A stretch of DNA of 64,000 nucleotides from Microglena sp. YARC (taxonomy: Eukaryota; Chlorophyta; Chlorophyceae; Chlamydomonadales; Chlamydomonadaceae): positions 124,801,755 through 124,865,754 of the forward strand of contig CM039462.1 of NCBI GenBank assembly GCA_022414725.1, written 5' to 3'. Shown piece by piece: positions 1 to 11,960 of this stretch. Under the pieces are notes generated by a model that worked only from the letters and a program-made list of their open reading frames with translations, made no database searches and had not been told where the DNA came from. Numbering within the stretch: the first letter of the stretch is position 1; each line of letters opens with the position of its first letter. A program made the translations under genes and the position numbers.

Positions 1-776
1 TTCGTACCCATAAATGAGCATTTTATCCTGGTTGTAAATGGGGTGTTCTTCAACTATTCTGATGAGATACAGGTATCCATTGTGGAACGGTTTCCTTTTA
101 ACTATTCCGCCTTTAGAATCAAGTGTTGTTTGCGTGAATTTGGTTTGAAACGGGTCATCATATTCCACAACCTTTTGGTTCTTAGTCGTGAATTTTGCTT
201 CATTTAGTGGTTTATCATCTATGTATGTGTAAAATATATCCCATGAATTTATGACGGGGAAACCTGGTCCATCAACCAACATCCATGCGCAAGTAAAGTA
301 ATGCTTATTGATATCAAGCGCTGTAATCTCGTCAAGATCTATGGTCGACAGATCTTTGTCAACTAGCCTGCCCATTGGTACCCGATCTAAACATGTTTTG
401 AAAACCTCACTGGCTTCAATGCTCATCTCTGATTTAGTTTTATTACTTAGAAACGCTCCTTTTACTTCTGAGTCCAGGTTCTTGTAGTCTACAAACGTGT
501 CTATGTCTAGAATTGGACACTTTGAAAAACCTAACACTTGAGATGCATTCTCAACTGAGATGGCTATAGGTTTGCCGTCCTTTGTCACGATGTGGTTCAA
601 TTCTAACCGTGAAATAATTTGTCCAGTTTGCATGATCGGCTTGGGGTCACATCCTTCTTTTTGAACTAAGTTTAACAGAACTTCTTTCATATCTCCGTTG
701 TAGATGATTCTGATGTCCTTTTTTGATGCTTCTATTCCAGCTCTAATAATTGGGAATATGTCTTCGTATTTGTTTG
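1..776 (-). pseudogene. Element A replicase, polymerase segment (3' side of the retroelement insertion)
   Basis: The whole segment is one open reading frame on the minus strand and runs off the left edge. It aligns in order with residues about 410-620 of the element B polymerase ORF (20991-22871). It contains a motif of the form ALDINKHYFTC, the counterpart of GIDFNKHYASC in element B. I read this as motif A of a family-B-like DNA polymerase (Asp followed by a Tyr three to five residues on). The C-terminal remainder, with motifs B and C and the helicase, would lie left of the window. The frame is interrupted at 776 by the LTR element at 777-5124 and resumes after 5129. The gene is broken, and no joined protein is proposed here. 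Confidence 0.8.
772..776. repeat. 5-bp target site duplication GTTTG, left
   Basis: GTTTG precedes the left LTR and recurs immediately after the right LTR at 5125-5129, as expected from retroviral-type integration. Confidence 0.8.
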
Positions 777-1143
777 TATCAGCTTGTAAGCACTCCGAAG
801 AGTGGACAGAGATGTTGCAGCGGAGACAGACGCGCCAATCTATACACGGAGACGAGAATAAGTTACAAGCACAGGAGACCCATTAAGGGGCACCAGTGGA
901 GAAAGGGGCGGATGCCTGTAACCTGACTAGAACCTAAGCCAGGAATCTTAAGCCGGGCACAGGCAATACCGGTGACGCAGCCAACAGGAAGCTGTCACTG
1001 AGTCACTCAAGGATGACTCAGTCTACAGGAAGCTGTCACTACGGGAAGCTGGCACAGTACTGGCAGAGCCGATAGTTCTAAGGAAGTACATAAGTAGTCA
1101 CCAAGTCATAAAACGCGTGAGAGCACCGCAATTCATGCTGACA
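777..1143. repeat. Left LTR, 367 bp
   Basis: Begins TATCAGCTTG and ends CATGCTGACA; no difference seen from 4758-5124. Confidence 0.85.
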
Positions 1144-4100
1144 CTCCACCTATGACACAGGTGACATACAATACTACTTCTCCACCTATGGCACTGGGGA
1201 CATAGAACTATAAACTGGTAGCAAACAAAAATTATTAAGGAACGGAGGAAAAACAGGAAACCAGAAGAAAGCCTTGTCTAAAATAAAAGGATGAGAAAGG
1301 ATGAACCAAAAAACCACTGTAGTACTCCGAAAATGTAGCAGCAAAAAACTTGGGTCATACCGAGCTGAGCTGAGATCAAAAAGGAAATGTAACCATCCAT
1401 GGTAAGCGCAAAAATACTATGCATCCAGAATAGTAGGCACCAAACCAGAAAATCACAGGGAGGCCAAACAGAAATCAATCCTAATACCAAAGGAAGGGGA
1501 ACAACGGTGACTGAAAGAACCGAGAACTTAACCTAAAGAGAAGACCGAAATATCGTATATCAAAGTTGGGGAACAACGGTATAGAAAACCCGATCCGGGA
1601 ATAGGAACCTAACGCCAATCAATGATAACCAAAGAGACGGATTGAAATATCGTGAGAGAGCAGCACACGAGAGAATCAAAGCCTGAAGGACGCAGACAAG
1701 AGGACGCAGTCAAGGGGACACTAAAGTCTACGATGGAAAAATAAAGTCGATGGAAAAATCCACTACCTGAAAAACTATTCTTAGCATAGAATTCATGACT
1801 AGGTTGGGATGAAAAAACCATGATGAACTGGTTTCTTACTCAAAGATGGAAGTAAGAAGATATATGAAAGTTAATTATCATAAATCCCCAGTTACGGCAC
1901 TAACTAAAACATTCTAGGAGGTGGGTATCGCACCGCAAAGAACTCATGCACTCAAGACAAACCAAGCACCTAACCACAAGCAAACTAAACCTGCAGCAAC
2001 TGAAAATCCAAAGGATGCGAAGATAAATTGCAAGAAACTTGTAACCAACAAAGGAAACAAAGTCCAATGAACAATAGAAGTTTAGACGTACAAACACAGT
2101 ACAGAAAACCCATTGTTCACTTGAAAAGAAAAAAAAGTAAACGCATAAAAAAAAGGACTTCAAAGAATTTACTGCAAAGGAAGGAATGAAAGGGCGCTTG
2201 AAAGACATTCGGAAAACAAGAAAGAGGTGAGCGGCGGTACATCTGCAAGTACAACTGCAAGATTACCCAGCCCACCAATTCACAGTAAAATCCGAAGGGA
2301 AACAACTACTACACTCCACAAAAAGTTATAATCACTTGAGGGGTTGGTGATCTAAAAACTGTGTGGAGTAAAAAGAAATAGCTAATCTATGATGAGCTCC
2401 ACCGAATGAACCATCTGCCTATGGAACTAAGAGTCAGAAACCATCAAGACGCTATAACGGTGGTCTGAATTAAGTACCACCTTCCACCAAAATCAAGAAA
2501 GACAGCTGAAAGGAAGCTGCCTAAAGAAAGCGTCGTAACGCTCCACCAATCTAGACTACCCTATAAGTCAGTCTAGGCGGTGCTGAGGAATAGGCACTCA
2601 CACATAGGGCCATGTTAACCTACGTATGAGGACCATCAGCACCTAAAACAATGAATCCTGGGTTGACTGTAACACCCCAGCCATACGCAGTATCAAGCTA
2701 GTAACCGGTAGTATAGCCCCCAGCGCAGAACTGGTTGAACAGGGCCGGCCTTATTTGCCTCTATATCAACGAAGCCCGAGTCGACTGTAACACCCTAGCC
2801 ATACGCAGTATCGGACCTGACCAAAGATCAAGATCATCACTTGCACTATCGGCAAAGGCTACATCATCACCCGGGCTCCCGAATAATCTATCAGGAATGG
2901 CAGGAGGCGAAGCGCTCACCAACTCCTACGAGCCATCCAAGATGATTGGAGCAGGGTGACTATTAGGCAATGGACCTGTAACAGGCTCCACTATGATCTG
3001 AGATTGTCGTAATCCTAGAGCTTCACCGACGAAACGTGGCGCAAAGGAGGGCCTGGCGACCCCCTGAGATTCGGCTAAGATTATAGTTGGACACCCAACT
3101 CCCACCCGCCCTAAAACTTCACACACAATACAGCAAGATCAGGCCCTGGTCTGGAATGCAATCTGGATACATCCCAGCCAGGCCAGCCAACAACAATTGG
3201 GGTTGTTAAAGGGCGTAGGGAAGTACCGGTTACACTAACATATCACCGTTTGATGACAGGAGGGATGCAAGCGGGCACGGGGACCCATACTAATGGGAGA
3301 ACCCAGGAAGACAGTTTAGACTGAACTGGATATGGAGAGTACATCACTACTCTCTACTACCTGGCGCAACATCGGAAACCCAAATATAATAACCCTTACT
3401 CACCAGGGAATACCCAACCAGTCTACCAAATAACGCCCTTTCGTCCAGCTTGTGCGTTTCTTCCCAATTGACTAACATAGCAGGGGCAATAACAGACGCA
3501 ACAACGACACATCAGGCATCACCCCATAAAACAGCTCTTAGGGTGTCTTGTGTCCCCGATATCAGCCAATCCTCGAACCACTTAACTAAAAAATCCCTAA
3601 GCCCTAGCAGAACTCAAACACTTGAACCCAAACTCTCGAGCTAAGGCATACACCTAAGGAGGGAACGGTAAGACAAAGTAGCGACCTCTGTCGAAACACG
3701 GAACGCACCCAGGGGTCCCAAGAATCCTAAGAGAGAAAAAATATCCACCAAGATATCATGCCAAAGATCCTCCACGGCCGCTGGACTAGGGCCAGGACGG
3801 CGTCCACTTCGGCCTGTAGCATGGGCGAAGTCCGGCGCTGCGAGACCAGACCTGGGATCACAGAAGGTGGGGAAGCGTTAGATCGAAGTCGATATAGAGG
3901 TATGGGAAAAAGGAGACGAGGATAAAAGTGCAGCAAGTCGCACCTGGTGCAGAAAATCGCACCAATGGCAGAAAATCGCAAATCGCAAGGGCAGAATTCG
4001 AAAATTTATCGCTAGGATGCGAAGAGCAGGGCCGAGGCATGTAAAGGTCCGAATATCCCGCCGTCGATGATCAGGCAATCACAAGTCCCCCCCTCTATCG

Positions 4101-4757
4101 CTCGACTCACCCGGTTGGGGGGTAGAGGGAGCAGCACCCGAGCTTCCTACCACCTCCAGAATCTCCAGGTCCAGACGCGTAGGGCGTTCTCGTCTGGCGA
4201 ACCCTACGGCAGTGCCGGCGATCCGCCAGCTTGATCGAAAAAATTCTCCAGAAGGGAGCACAGAGCCACTAGAGCGCAAGCTCATGCCAGTAGCCGTCCG
4301 TCGGCTGGGCAGAGCAAAGGGGGCAAAGACGACGTAGACATCAGCAGGGAGCTTGGTCGGCTTGGCAACCTCCGGTATGCAGGCAGAGCCTCAAACACCG
4401 GAGTTAGCGACGTCAAGGACGCGAGCAGACGAATACGGGGTATCTCCACCGATGTCCAGGCTAGTCGCTGACTTGAGTCTGCACGTCACAGTCATCTACG
4501 ACAGACGGGAGGAGGCGACAGACGGCAGGGGAGGAAAAGGAAGAGAAGATGGAGGAATGACCGGGGGGGGGGTGGCTTCCACGATGGCGGAAGGAGACTC
4601 ATCTCCGGCAGCAGAGGCCGCTGGCGCGCAACCAATCAGCCAATTTGTCGTCATGTCAGGACTTCGGAACTTCCAGAATGAAGCTTGTTGAAGCCAAGTA
4701 TAGGACGACGCATAAGGTGCATTGCAAAGCAGTGGTACCATGGTGGGCCCAATGACC

Positions 4758-5124
4758 TATCAGCTTGTAAGCACTCCGAAGAGTGGACAGAGATGTTGCA
4801 GCGGAGACAGACGCGCCAATCTATACACGGAGACGAGAATAAGTTACAAGCACAGGAGACCCATTAAGGGGCACCAGTGGAGAAAGGGGCGGATGCCTGT
4901 AACCTGACTAGAACCTAAGCCAGGAATCTTAAGCCGGGCACAGGCAATACCGGTGACGCAGCCAACAGGAAGCTGTCACTGAGTCACTCAAGGATGACTC
5001 AGTCTACAGGAAGCTGTCACTACGGGAAGCTGGCACAGTACTGGCAGAGCCGATAGTTCTAAGGAAGTACATAAGTAGTCACCAAGTCATAAAACGCGTG
5101 AGAGCACCGCAATTCATGCTGACA
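4758..5124. repeat. Right LTR, 367 bp
   Basis: Same length as 777-1143 and apparently the same sequence; followed directly by the GTTTG duplication. Confidence 0.85.
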
Positions 5125-5129
5125 GTTTG
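5125..5129. repeat. 5-bp target site duplication GTTTG, right
   Basis: Matches 772-776 across the LTR element. Confidence 0.8.
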
Positions 5130-6307
5130 CCAAGTGATACATGTCTGCTGTAACCTTTTTGACTTTTGGCACTACAAAGTTGGATTATGGATGAGAGTAT
5201 ATGTCCTTCTTAGTTGTCTTGGCAAAAGACATCACTTCGTCTATGTTCTGCACATGTTCATGCCAATATATGACACGTAGTTTCTGGATACTGTATGTTT
5301 TTGTTTGCTCCTCAGGTGGTGGCTCATATTTACATACTACCCTGTTTTCGTTGTCGTATATTTCTGCTCCAAAACCATTCTTCTTGAACCACTTCAGATA
5401 ATCCTCGACTGTCATGCCTATGTCAGACACTCCGTCATATTCTGTCTCGAATATATCCCAATAAATTGATTCAAATGTGAGTGTGTGTTTATGATTCAAA
5501 CGTGAGTGTGTGTTTATGATACTTCAATTTCTTGTTGTAGGAGTCGAATGCTGGCTGAAAACCATTTAGAATCGCTTCAATTGCACATGCTCCGTTGGGT
5601 AAATTCCGATTCCTGGTCCTTTTTATACTTGTTTGTAAGCTGTCTCCTTCATTGTCCCACTCAAATCGTATTTACTTACATTCTGTATAAACAGTATGTA
5701 TGTTATCCCTGACAGTCCTGTACAAGAACGGTCTATCAACTGTATTATTCACAGGTTCGTTGGAGATGATTTTTATTGCCAGGGCTTGTGATACGATTCT
5801 GCTTAACAAAGCTCCCATACTTGGGTCGTCAATGTCAAGTCTGTCCAGTAGTTTTGCATATCCTGTGAAAACATTGTTGTTCCCAGCTAAAGTAGTAGAC
5901 ACATACTCTCCCTCTTCAGTTTTTTTGGTATATTTTTCTTGGTTAATTGCGCTCAAAAGCAACAATGTGCCTGCTTTGAAATCCTTTAAAGGATAAAACG
6001 CGTTTGATATAGAAAACATTGTATACACATACAAGCTGCTGCTGCCCTAATTGAAAAGCTCGAATTGAACTAACCTTTTGGAAGCGTTTTTTTGGTAGCG
6101 TTCCCTATCATATTCTGCCTTTTCTTGCTTCCTAAACTTTTTTGCTTCTTCTTTCATATAGTTCTTGTACCATTCCACAGCATCATAGAAATCCTCTAGT
6201 GATTCGTGACCCTGTTCGATCACATACTTTTTAGTAATCCTGCGTGGAGCTTCTCCTGTTACCAAGTGCTTTTTGTACCATTTTGCCAAAGTTGTATTTG
6301 ATGCCAT
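5130..6307 (-). pseudogene. Element A replicase, N-terminal segments
   Basis: Three minus-strand blocks align in order with the first half of the element B polymerase ORF. 6047-6307 begins MASNTTLAKWYKK, and element B begins MTSQQTLAKWYKK. 5672-6034 matches the block around the IISNE motif. 5185-5499 matches the block with DYLKWFKKNGFG (FLKWFDKNSFG in B). The blocks are separated by stops or frame changes, and the gene continues at 1-776 beyond the LTR insertion. This is a dead copy. Its N-terminal 86 residues are Lys/Arg rich and share the start region with B, supporting the ATG at 6307. An AT-rich stretch with TATATATTAATATA lies just upstream. Confidence 0.8.
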
Positions 6308-6404
6308 TCTAATTCTGTTATATATTAATATATGAACAATCTCTTAAGCGTTTTACTTAAAATACTCAAAAAAATAATGTGCATTTCAATTTTTAAATGA
6401 AACA

Positions 6405-6692
6405 CTATATCCCGACAGTCTCTGCCAATAATAACGCCTTTTTTTCTTCTCTTTTTTTTGCATGATATAGTCTTGCACGTTCATTTCGTTTTTCGCGAAA
6501 TTCAGGATCATTTTGGTACCTGTTCCTGGTATATGCTTGTTGCCTCTCACGATATGCCTCATCTGTTTGATACCGTTTTACAGTTGCAAGTCTGGCGAGA
6601 TTATTTACATAAGCACGATATTCAGGGTCTTCTTTCATTTTCGTCTTGTGGATTTCACTAGAATAAGTGTGAACTTTGATGTTGTCGCTCAT
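6405..6692 (-). CDS. Small basic protein conserved between both PLV elements
   Basis: 95 residues, very rich in Lys, Arg, Tyr and Glu, with repeated units of the kind YQTDEAYRERQQAY and YQNDPEFREKRNERA. The repeats look like charged helices suited to binding nucleic acid, but I do not recognise a named family. Element B encodes a close homolog at 22921-23259 in the same place, next to the replicase and read in the same direction. Both genes start MS and are preceded by a shared AT-rich block containing TATATTACAAGTATAATAAG. The frame is intact in element A. Function is unknown; DNA binding or a replication accessory role is an inference from charge and position. Confidence 0.65.
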   Translation of the reverse strand: MSDNIKVHTYSSEIHKTKMKEDPEYRAYVNNLARLATVKRYQTDEAYRERQQAYTRNRYQNDPEFREKRNERARLYHAKKREEKKALLLAETVGI

Positions 6693-6862
6693 CTTATTAT
6701 ACTTGTAATATATAATAAGCTCAAGATTCTTAAGTCTGTTTTGCTAATCAATGCTCTGCATTGATAGCCAAAATGGCTATCCAAGCTAACCAAACAGGTT
6801 CCGGGTTATGAGTTCCAATTGTTTTGTTTTCTGGGTTCTGAGTTCCGAGTTTCTGAGTGGTC

Positions 6863-9800
6863 TTAGTTTGTCTGTTTGGTAAGCGAAGCTTTCAAAACAG
6901 TTACCTCTGCATTCAATAATTTAACAGATGCACTCAATTGTTGGACAGCTGCAATCAAGTGTGGAACAAGTCCGGAATAATTCAATGTTAAATGATCATT
7001 GCTATCTTCTTCGACAAGATTAGGATAGACATCTTGAACGTCTTGCGCATACATTCCATATTCGATTTTATTTGGTTCGTGCTTAAAAGTATATTTGACG
7101 GGTATTAATTGATTAATTTTATTTAATGATTCTTGTGTATCTATATATCCTATGTGGTTTTTGAGTCTGCGATCTGAGTTCCCAGATATTGCGCCAGAAG
7201 TCGAAATATAGACATAGGGGACATTCGTTGCTGCGGTTCCATTATCATCTATAAAGGCTAATTCTATTCGATTATTAGTGCCTTTGTATGTCATACGAAG
7301 TTTTGTAGCACCCATTTGATCGTGAAACTCCATTTTGGGAAATGAAGCTTGATCAATTACCGGTGACAAGGTCGTTACATAACGATTACCAGTCGCACTA
7401 AATAAAACTTCAGGTTCTACAGCTGTCCAATAGCTAGCAGGGATTACAGGACGATTAGTTAATGAATTATAATTTCCATCGAAAAGGATAGGTTTTCCAG
7501 AAAGGGACCCCCAGGTGGCATTAAATAATGTAGGTTTACCAATAAGTGATGAATATTGTCCATTAAATAATGCTGGAAGTCCTGATAGCGATGCATATTG
7601 ACCATTAAATAATACTGGAAGTCCTGATAAATCGTTGTAATTGCCCGAGAAACCAGAAGATGTCGGACCAGTACCTACTGCGACACCGTTTATCAAGATC
7701 TGATTAGCATTTATAGTGCCATTCACGTCTGGGAGATACAATGGTGTTTGTTTGCCAATCCCGACATTACCATTGCCAGCTATGGTCATTCGCGTCTCAG
7801 GCAAACTAAAAGCAATTGGATTACGTGTTTTAAAACGAAGACTTCCACCATGGTGTTCGTCACTTTCTCGATAAGATGTGATAGCGGTGTCCGGATGACT
7901 TGTACCATCATATGGCAATAATGAAGACGAGAAACACATACCATGTTCACCAATGCAACTACCCGAACCGACTACATTTGCAATCATAGCATTGTAATTC
8001 AAATTCTGGGAATAATCTGTTAAATTAATTCCATATGATTGAACTGTGAAAAGATTCTGATTTAATTGATTTTCTGACGTTCCAATACCAAACGTTTTTT
8101 ACCAGCTTGGGTATTACCAACCCCTCCAATGTAATACCCGGTTGTTATTCCATTCAAAATTGACCTTTGTACAGGTGCACCAGTCAAATCCCAATATGAT
8201 TTTGAAAATAGCGTCGGTTTATTATTTAACGAATTATAATCCGAATCAAATAACACAGGTTTCCCAATTAATGACGCATAATTACCATCGAATAGTATCG
8301 GTTTATTTGTGAGATTCGCATAATTCCCATCAAACGATGATGTTGTGATTGGGACGCCGTTAATTCGAAAAGTCCCAACAGCGTTAATATCCCCAAGAAC
8401 GTCGAGCATGTATCTGGGATTATCAATACCCATTCCTAAATTTCCACGTTCAGTAAGCCTCATAAGCTGGTATGATGTAAATTCATCTGTACCATTTCGT
8501 CGCCAAGTAAAATTCCGTTGATTATTATTATCAACAAAAGATATATCAGAATTTATATAACAGTTGTAATTTCCCGTACTTATATTTTTAAATTCAGAAT
8601 TAGCGCATTTTATTTGGTTTCCAGATATCGTTATATTACCGAATGTATTTGTTTGTGTAGTGCCACCTCCAGTTGATATTGGTTGACCATTAATTAAAAA
8701 CTGTCCGCTGCAGTTAATCGACCCTACTACGTCTAAAGCATGTGCTGGGGCTGTCGTTAGAATTCCAACTCTTCCTGTGTAATTCAGAGTCATCATAGTG
8801 GTCAACGAATCTGTAGGACCAGACTTCGTTTTCACTTTGAAATGTAGGCGAGATGTATTACCGCTCACTCCAACTCTTTCATTTATAATGGCTGAACCGG
8901 GTGTACTAGCACCAGATATTGTCGTTCCAGCGTCAAAACAAAGTCCTCCCGATTCACCAGTCGTGATACCCTCTTTTGAAATACATAATTGATATTCTGA
9001 TGTTAATGAAGCATTAGTAAGTCTTGTGTTACCAATTTTTTGAACAGATCATGAACATATTGGGGACACAGTTCCGATTCCAAGACGCCCAGTATCCGTT
9101 AATTTCATAAGCTGTGTACTAGACACTCCTGTCCCATTGAACCAAATATGTGGTTTACTTGAATTTACATTTGTATGACTTATATAATAGTGTAAATCCG
9201 CTGAGCTCTTGACATGTAAATTCGCTGCATCTGTTTGAATCGACTGACCTCCTAGTATAACGTAATCCCATTGATTTTGTGTTGAACTACCTGTTGTTAT
9301 CTCAGTTCCATTTACACGGAATTTTCCATTTATGTTCAAATCACCAGCAACATCCAATGTATACCCTGGGGTTACCGTTCCCACCCCAATTCGTCCATTG
9401 GCCAATATAGTCATGCGTTTGGTTAGAGGACCCTATGTGCTAGTTGTTCCTTGTGTTTGTAAGTGTAAGGATCCTTGAAAATTATTGCCTCCTGTCCTCT
9501 CGAAAACGATAGCTGCACCCCCTAAAGAGCTAGGGTTAATTCCTAATCCTTGTGTAAACACTATTCCAGCCGATTCACCTAAAGTAACCTGATCTGTACC
9601 TATACACATATGGTAATCTTCAATTGGAGAAGCATCCGTTAACAGTATACCATGTTTTCTAACAGTTAGTGGATTTGTAGGAGCTACACCAATTCCTACA
9701 TATTCGTCCGTATATATTCCCAATATGCTTTGAAGCCACGCATTTATAGGAATTATAGGCTTATTGACGAGATCGGAGTATCGGCCACTAAACAATTGTG

Positions 9801-10289
9801 GTTTTCCCGTCAAGGAAGCGTATACCCCATCAAATAAGACGGGCTTGCCTATAATATCGTCCCACGAACTAATGTTCTCAATTGCAAACGCGTAATTCGA
9901 CAGACTAACAATGTTATTACTGTTGGAAACAGACTGGTTACTTGCATAAACTGCAGCATTAGATGAAAAGGTAATCTTGGGATACATGTAATTTGAATTA
10001 TTTGTTGATAGATTTGAACAATATGTTATTTGGGGATACATGTAATTGCTATTGGCAACTGCAAGATTTGATGAAAACACTGATGCATTTGATGAAAACA
10101 CAGCAAGATTCGATGAGAATACAATACCATTTGTGTTTTGAACAACCTGAGGGGAGAGGACACCCAGTGCTATCTGATTAGCAGTTGCTAGGTTTTTGGC
10201 AAATAACGCAACATCATTAGCTCCGTTATACTATTCTGAACCCTCTTGGTATTTTGTGGCTGCCCAAATATATATTGACTGGAATACAT
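6863..10289 (-). pseudogene. Trimeric fiber with C-terminal Peptidase_S74 intramolecular chaperone
   Basis: About 1140 codons on the minus strand, read as ORFs at 9433-10101, 9049-9414, 8062-8868 and 6863-8002. The N-terminus at 10289 (MYSSQYIFGQPQNTK) is conserved in element B. The shaft has repeated Tyr-x-x-Leu-x-Gly-Lys-Pro-x-Leu-Phe units and several modules with GVGT..PGYTLDVAGD followed by FRVNGTEIT, typical of viral tail fibers. The last ORF carries SDRRLKNHI near residue 275, the self-cleavage site of S74 chaperone domains, then GMYAQDVQ and the terminal helix. S74 domains trimerise the fiber and then cleave themselves off, so this protein probably projects from the capsid and binds the host. 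The ORF breaks show decay or sequence error. Confidence 0.85.
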
Positions 10290-10316
10290 TAAATTTAGGA
10301 CATATATTATAACAAA
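10290..10316. promoter_or_regulatory. 27-bp bidirectional promoter between fiber and rightward genes, element A
   Basis: Only 27 bases separate the divergent ATGs at 10289 (minus) and 10317 (plus). The gap includes TATATTATAAC. Element B has the equivalent 23-base gap at 24108-24130. Confidence 0.55.
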
Positions 10317-10982
10317 ATGAGAACAAGGAAAGTTGTTAAAAAAAATACAGTTAATAACAAGTCCAATCACATCAAACTATTTGCAAGAGGTAGGAATATT
10401 ACTCAACGAGCTACAATCATAAACATTAAATTACCAGCTGACAGGACTCAGTCTAGAATGCTAGGGTTTAATCCATATGAGTATGCCATCAAGAGTCCTG
10501 CACAAGCCCCGCCAACAATGATATCTCAGATTGTTAACCAACATACTGCAGTGGAAAAGCTGGTAAAGTCTGTCCAAACAGAACAACAGAAACAACAACC
10601 CAAACAGGAAACAGCAAGCGGACCGAATGGTTTATCAGACGAAGAGAAAGAAATATTTTTCAATTAACGTCCTAGAGAAGGCATGGATTCTGTTTTTGGA
10701 TCATCAACACCAAATGTGTCTGAATTCAGAAACCAGGGGGAAGCGTCAGGCTCCAGGACAAGTCTTAGAAAAAACCTGGATGATCTTCAACAAAAATTAA
10801 ACATATTTGATTCCAAACATAAAAAAGTTGGAAATTCTGCACAATCAAAACTAGACCTAATTGCAATTGCGACCGAATGGCAAGGAAGGAATAATGATCC
10901 AGTATTGCAAATACTTTTGAATCGACCAGCAGTCTCTCATCATTATAATCAAATTCACACTTATCTGAAGGGTAAAAAATAA
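10317..10982 (+). pseudogene. Basic structural-type protein, split by one in-frame stop
   Basis: 10317-10667 and 10683-10982 are in the same frame and are separated by a single TAA. Together they correspond to one intact 195-residue protein in element B (24131-24718). The N-terminus is Lys/Arg rich (MRTRKVVKKN), followed by a conserved KLPADRT and MLGFNPY segment. The C-terminus has a conserved block with IAIATEWQ and a HHYNQIHTYLKG ending. It is the first rightward gene and sits directly before the capsid gene, so a virion or DNA-packing role is plausible, but no named family is recognised. The stop could be a real disabling mutation, or the downstream ATG at 10683 may be used. Confidence 0.6.
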
Positions 10983-11028
10983 AACATTTTTTATTATTTT
11001 CAAAACAATACTTATACAAGCCCTTTCC

Positions 11029-11960
11029 ATGTCGGCTTATCCAAAAAATCTGCAGTATCTGGTGAAAAAGAGACAGAATTATTCAAGGGCTACAAAAAGA
11101 CTCAGTACCTTGAATTCCACGACTGCAACAAATAACGGTGTCATAACCGTAGATCTTCCTTCAAACTGCTTGGTCGATTCGGATACTTTGATAATGCACT
11201 TCAATGGCAAAACAGAAGGTGGCGGTTTTGCAAGAAACATAGAGTCGATAATTTCCCGAGTGGACGTAGAGGTGAATGGCCAGGTGATAGCAGGGTGTAG
11301 TAACTATAACCAACTATGGAATATCATTGCTGACACGTCATTTGGTGAAGACGCACACAACCGACGGAAGATTGTCCAAGGAGGAGGAGACGCTACAGCT
11401 GGTCCATCTGCTCTGGCACCATATTTCATATCTAACTGGTTGAGTCTTAACAGCTTTCAACCGTCTATAATTGACAGCCGTTTACTCGGCCAGATCCGGC
11501 TTAGGATACAATTGGACGGTCCGAACTGTCTAGTCGGTGGTGTTAGTTTCACACTGTCAGACATTTCATTCAGTGTCGACACAAACTCGATTGATGACGG
11601 GATCTTTGATGCAATGCACAACGCATTTCTATCGAGTGGGGGGGTGTATGAGATAAGCTTCCGCAATTATTTTAGTTTCAGTTTCGCTGCAACTTCCTAT
11701 AGCCAATCAACGAAATTTAGTGTCTCTTCCCAATCAGTCAATAGGGCTTGGGGAACTTTTGTGGCACAGAATCCATCAGGTGGGCTTGATGCAGTTACAA
11801 AATCGTTTAATACCTTCACAAGAAAAGCAACTGGTATGGATTCCTGTCAATTTAATTTAAATGGAGTATACACACCTGATTTTCGCGCATCTCCGGGTCA
11901 GTGTTTTGCCCTAACGCAGTCATCATATAACCAACTACAATCAGCAGATGGAGGCCCTGT
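11029..11960 (+). pseudogene. Major capsid protein, C-terminus deleted (element A)
   Basis: About 307 codons from MSAYPKNLQYL align throughout with the intact 389-residue capsid protein of element B at 24758-25927. Shared landmarks are RATKRLSTLNST, NGVITVDLPSN, a SFQPSI segment, LSDISFSVDT, and QSTKFSVSSQSVNRAWG. PLV major capsid proteins are double jelly-roll proteins forming hexameric capsomers. Strand-rich composition and a position between the basic protein and the second capsid gene fit that role. The last 80 or so codons are missing. Near 11955-11970 the sequence jumps into the 3' part of the next gene, out of frame, and the ORF ends at 12003 after a short nonsense tail. Confidence 0.75.

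Larger units (their letters stand above)
777..5124. mobile_element. Non-autonomous LTR retroelement (LARD-like), inserted in the element A replicase
   Basis: It is bounded by two 367 bp direct repeats that look identical by eye (777-1143 and 4758-5124) and by a GTTTG duplication. The LTR ends are imperfect inverted repeats, TATCAGC and GCTGACA. The 3.6 kb interior has only short ORFs and no recognisable Gag, protease, reverse transcriptase or integrase, so it would need proteins in trans. I see no canonical tRNA primer site or clear polypurine tract, so the strand is unassigned. Identical LTRs imply a recent insertion. A diverged, truncated relative sits at 12955-15157. Large retrotransposon derivatives (LARDs) are the closest described category. 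Confidence 0.8.

Noticed and set aside
704..886. 60-aa ORF at the LTR edge, with its C-terminal part repeated at 4685-4867
   Set aside because: The shared part lies inside the LTR, and the N-terminal parts come from unrelated flanks.
4353..4741. ORFs of 112 and 81 aa inside the LTR element
   Set aside because: They overlap on opposite strands, are low complexity, and have no Gag, Pol or other recognisable motif.
6863..10289. Fiber with S74 domain considered as evidence for a prophage
   Set aside because: The neighbours are a Polinton-type integrase, capsid proteins and an A32-like ATPase, and S74 fibers also occur in eukaryotic viruses.
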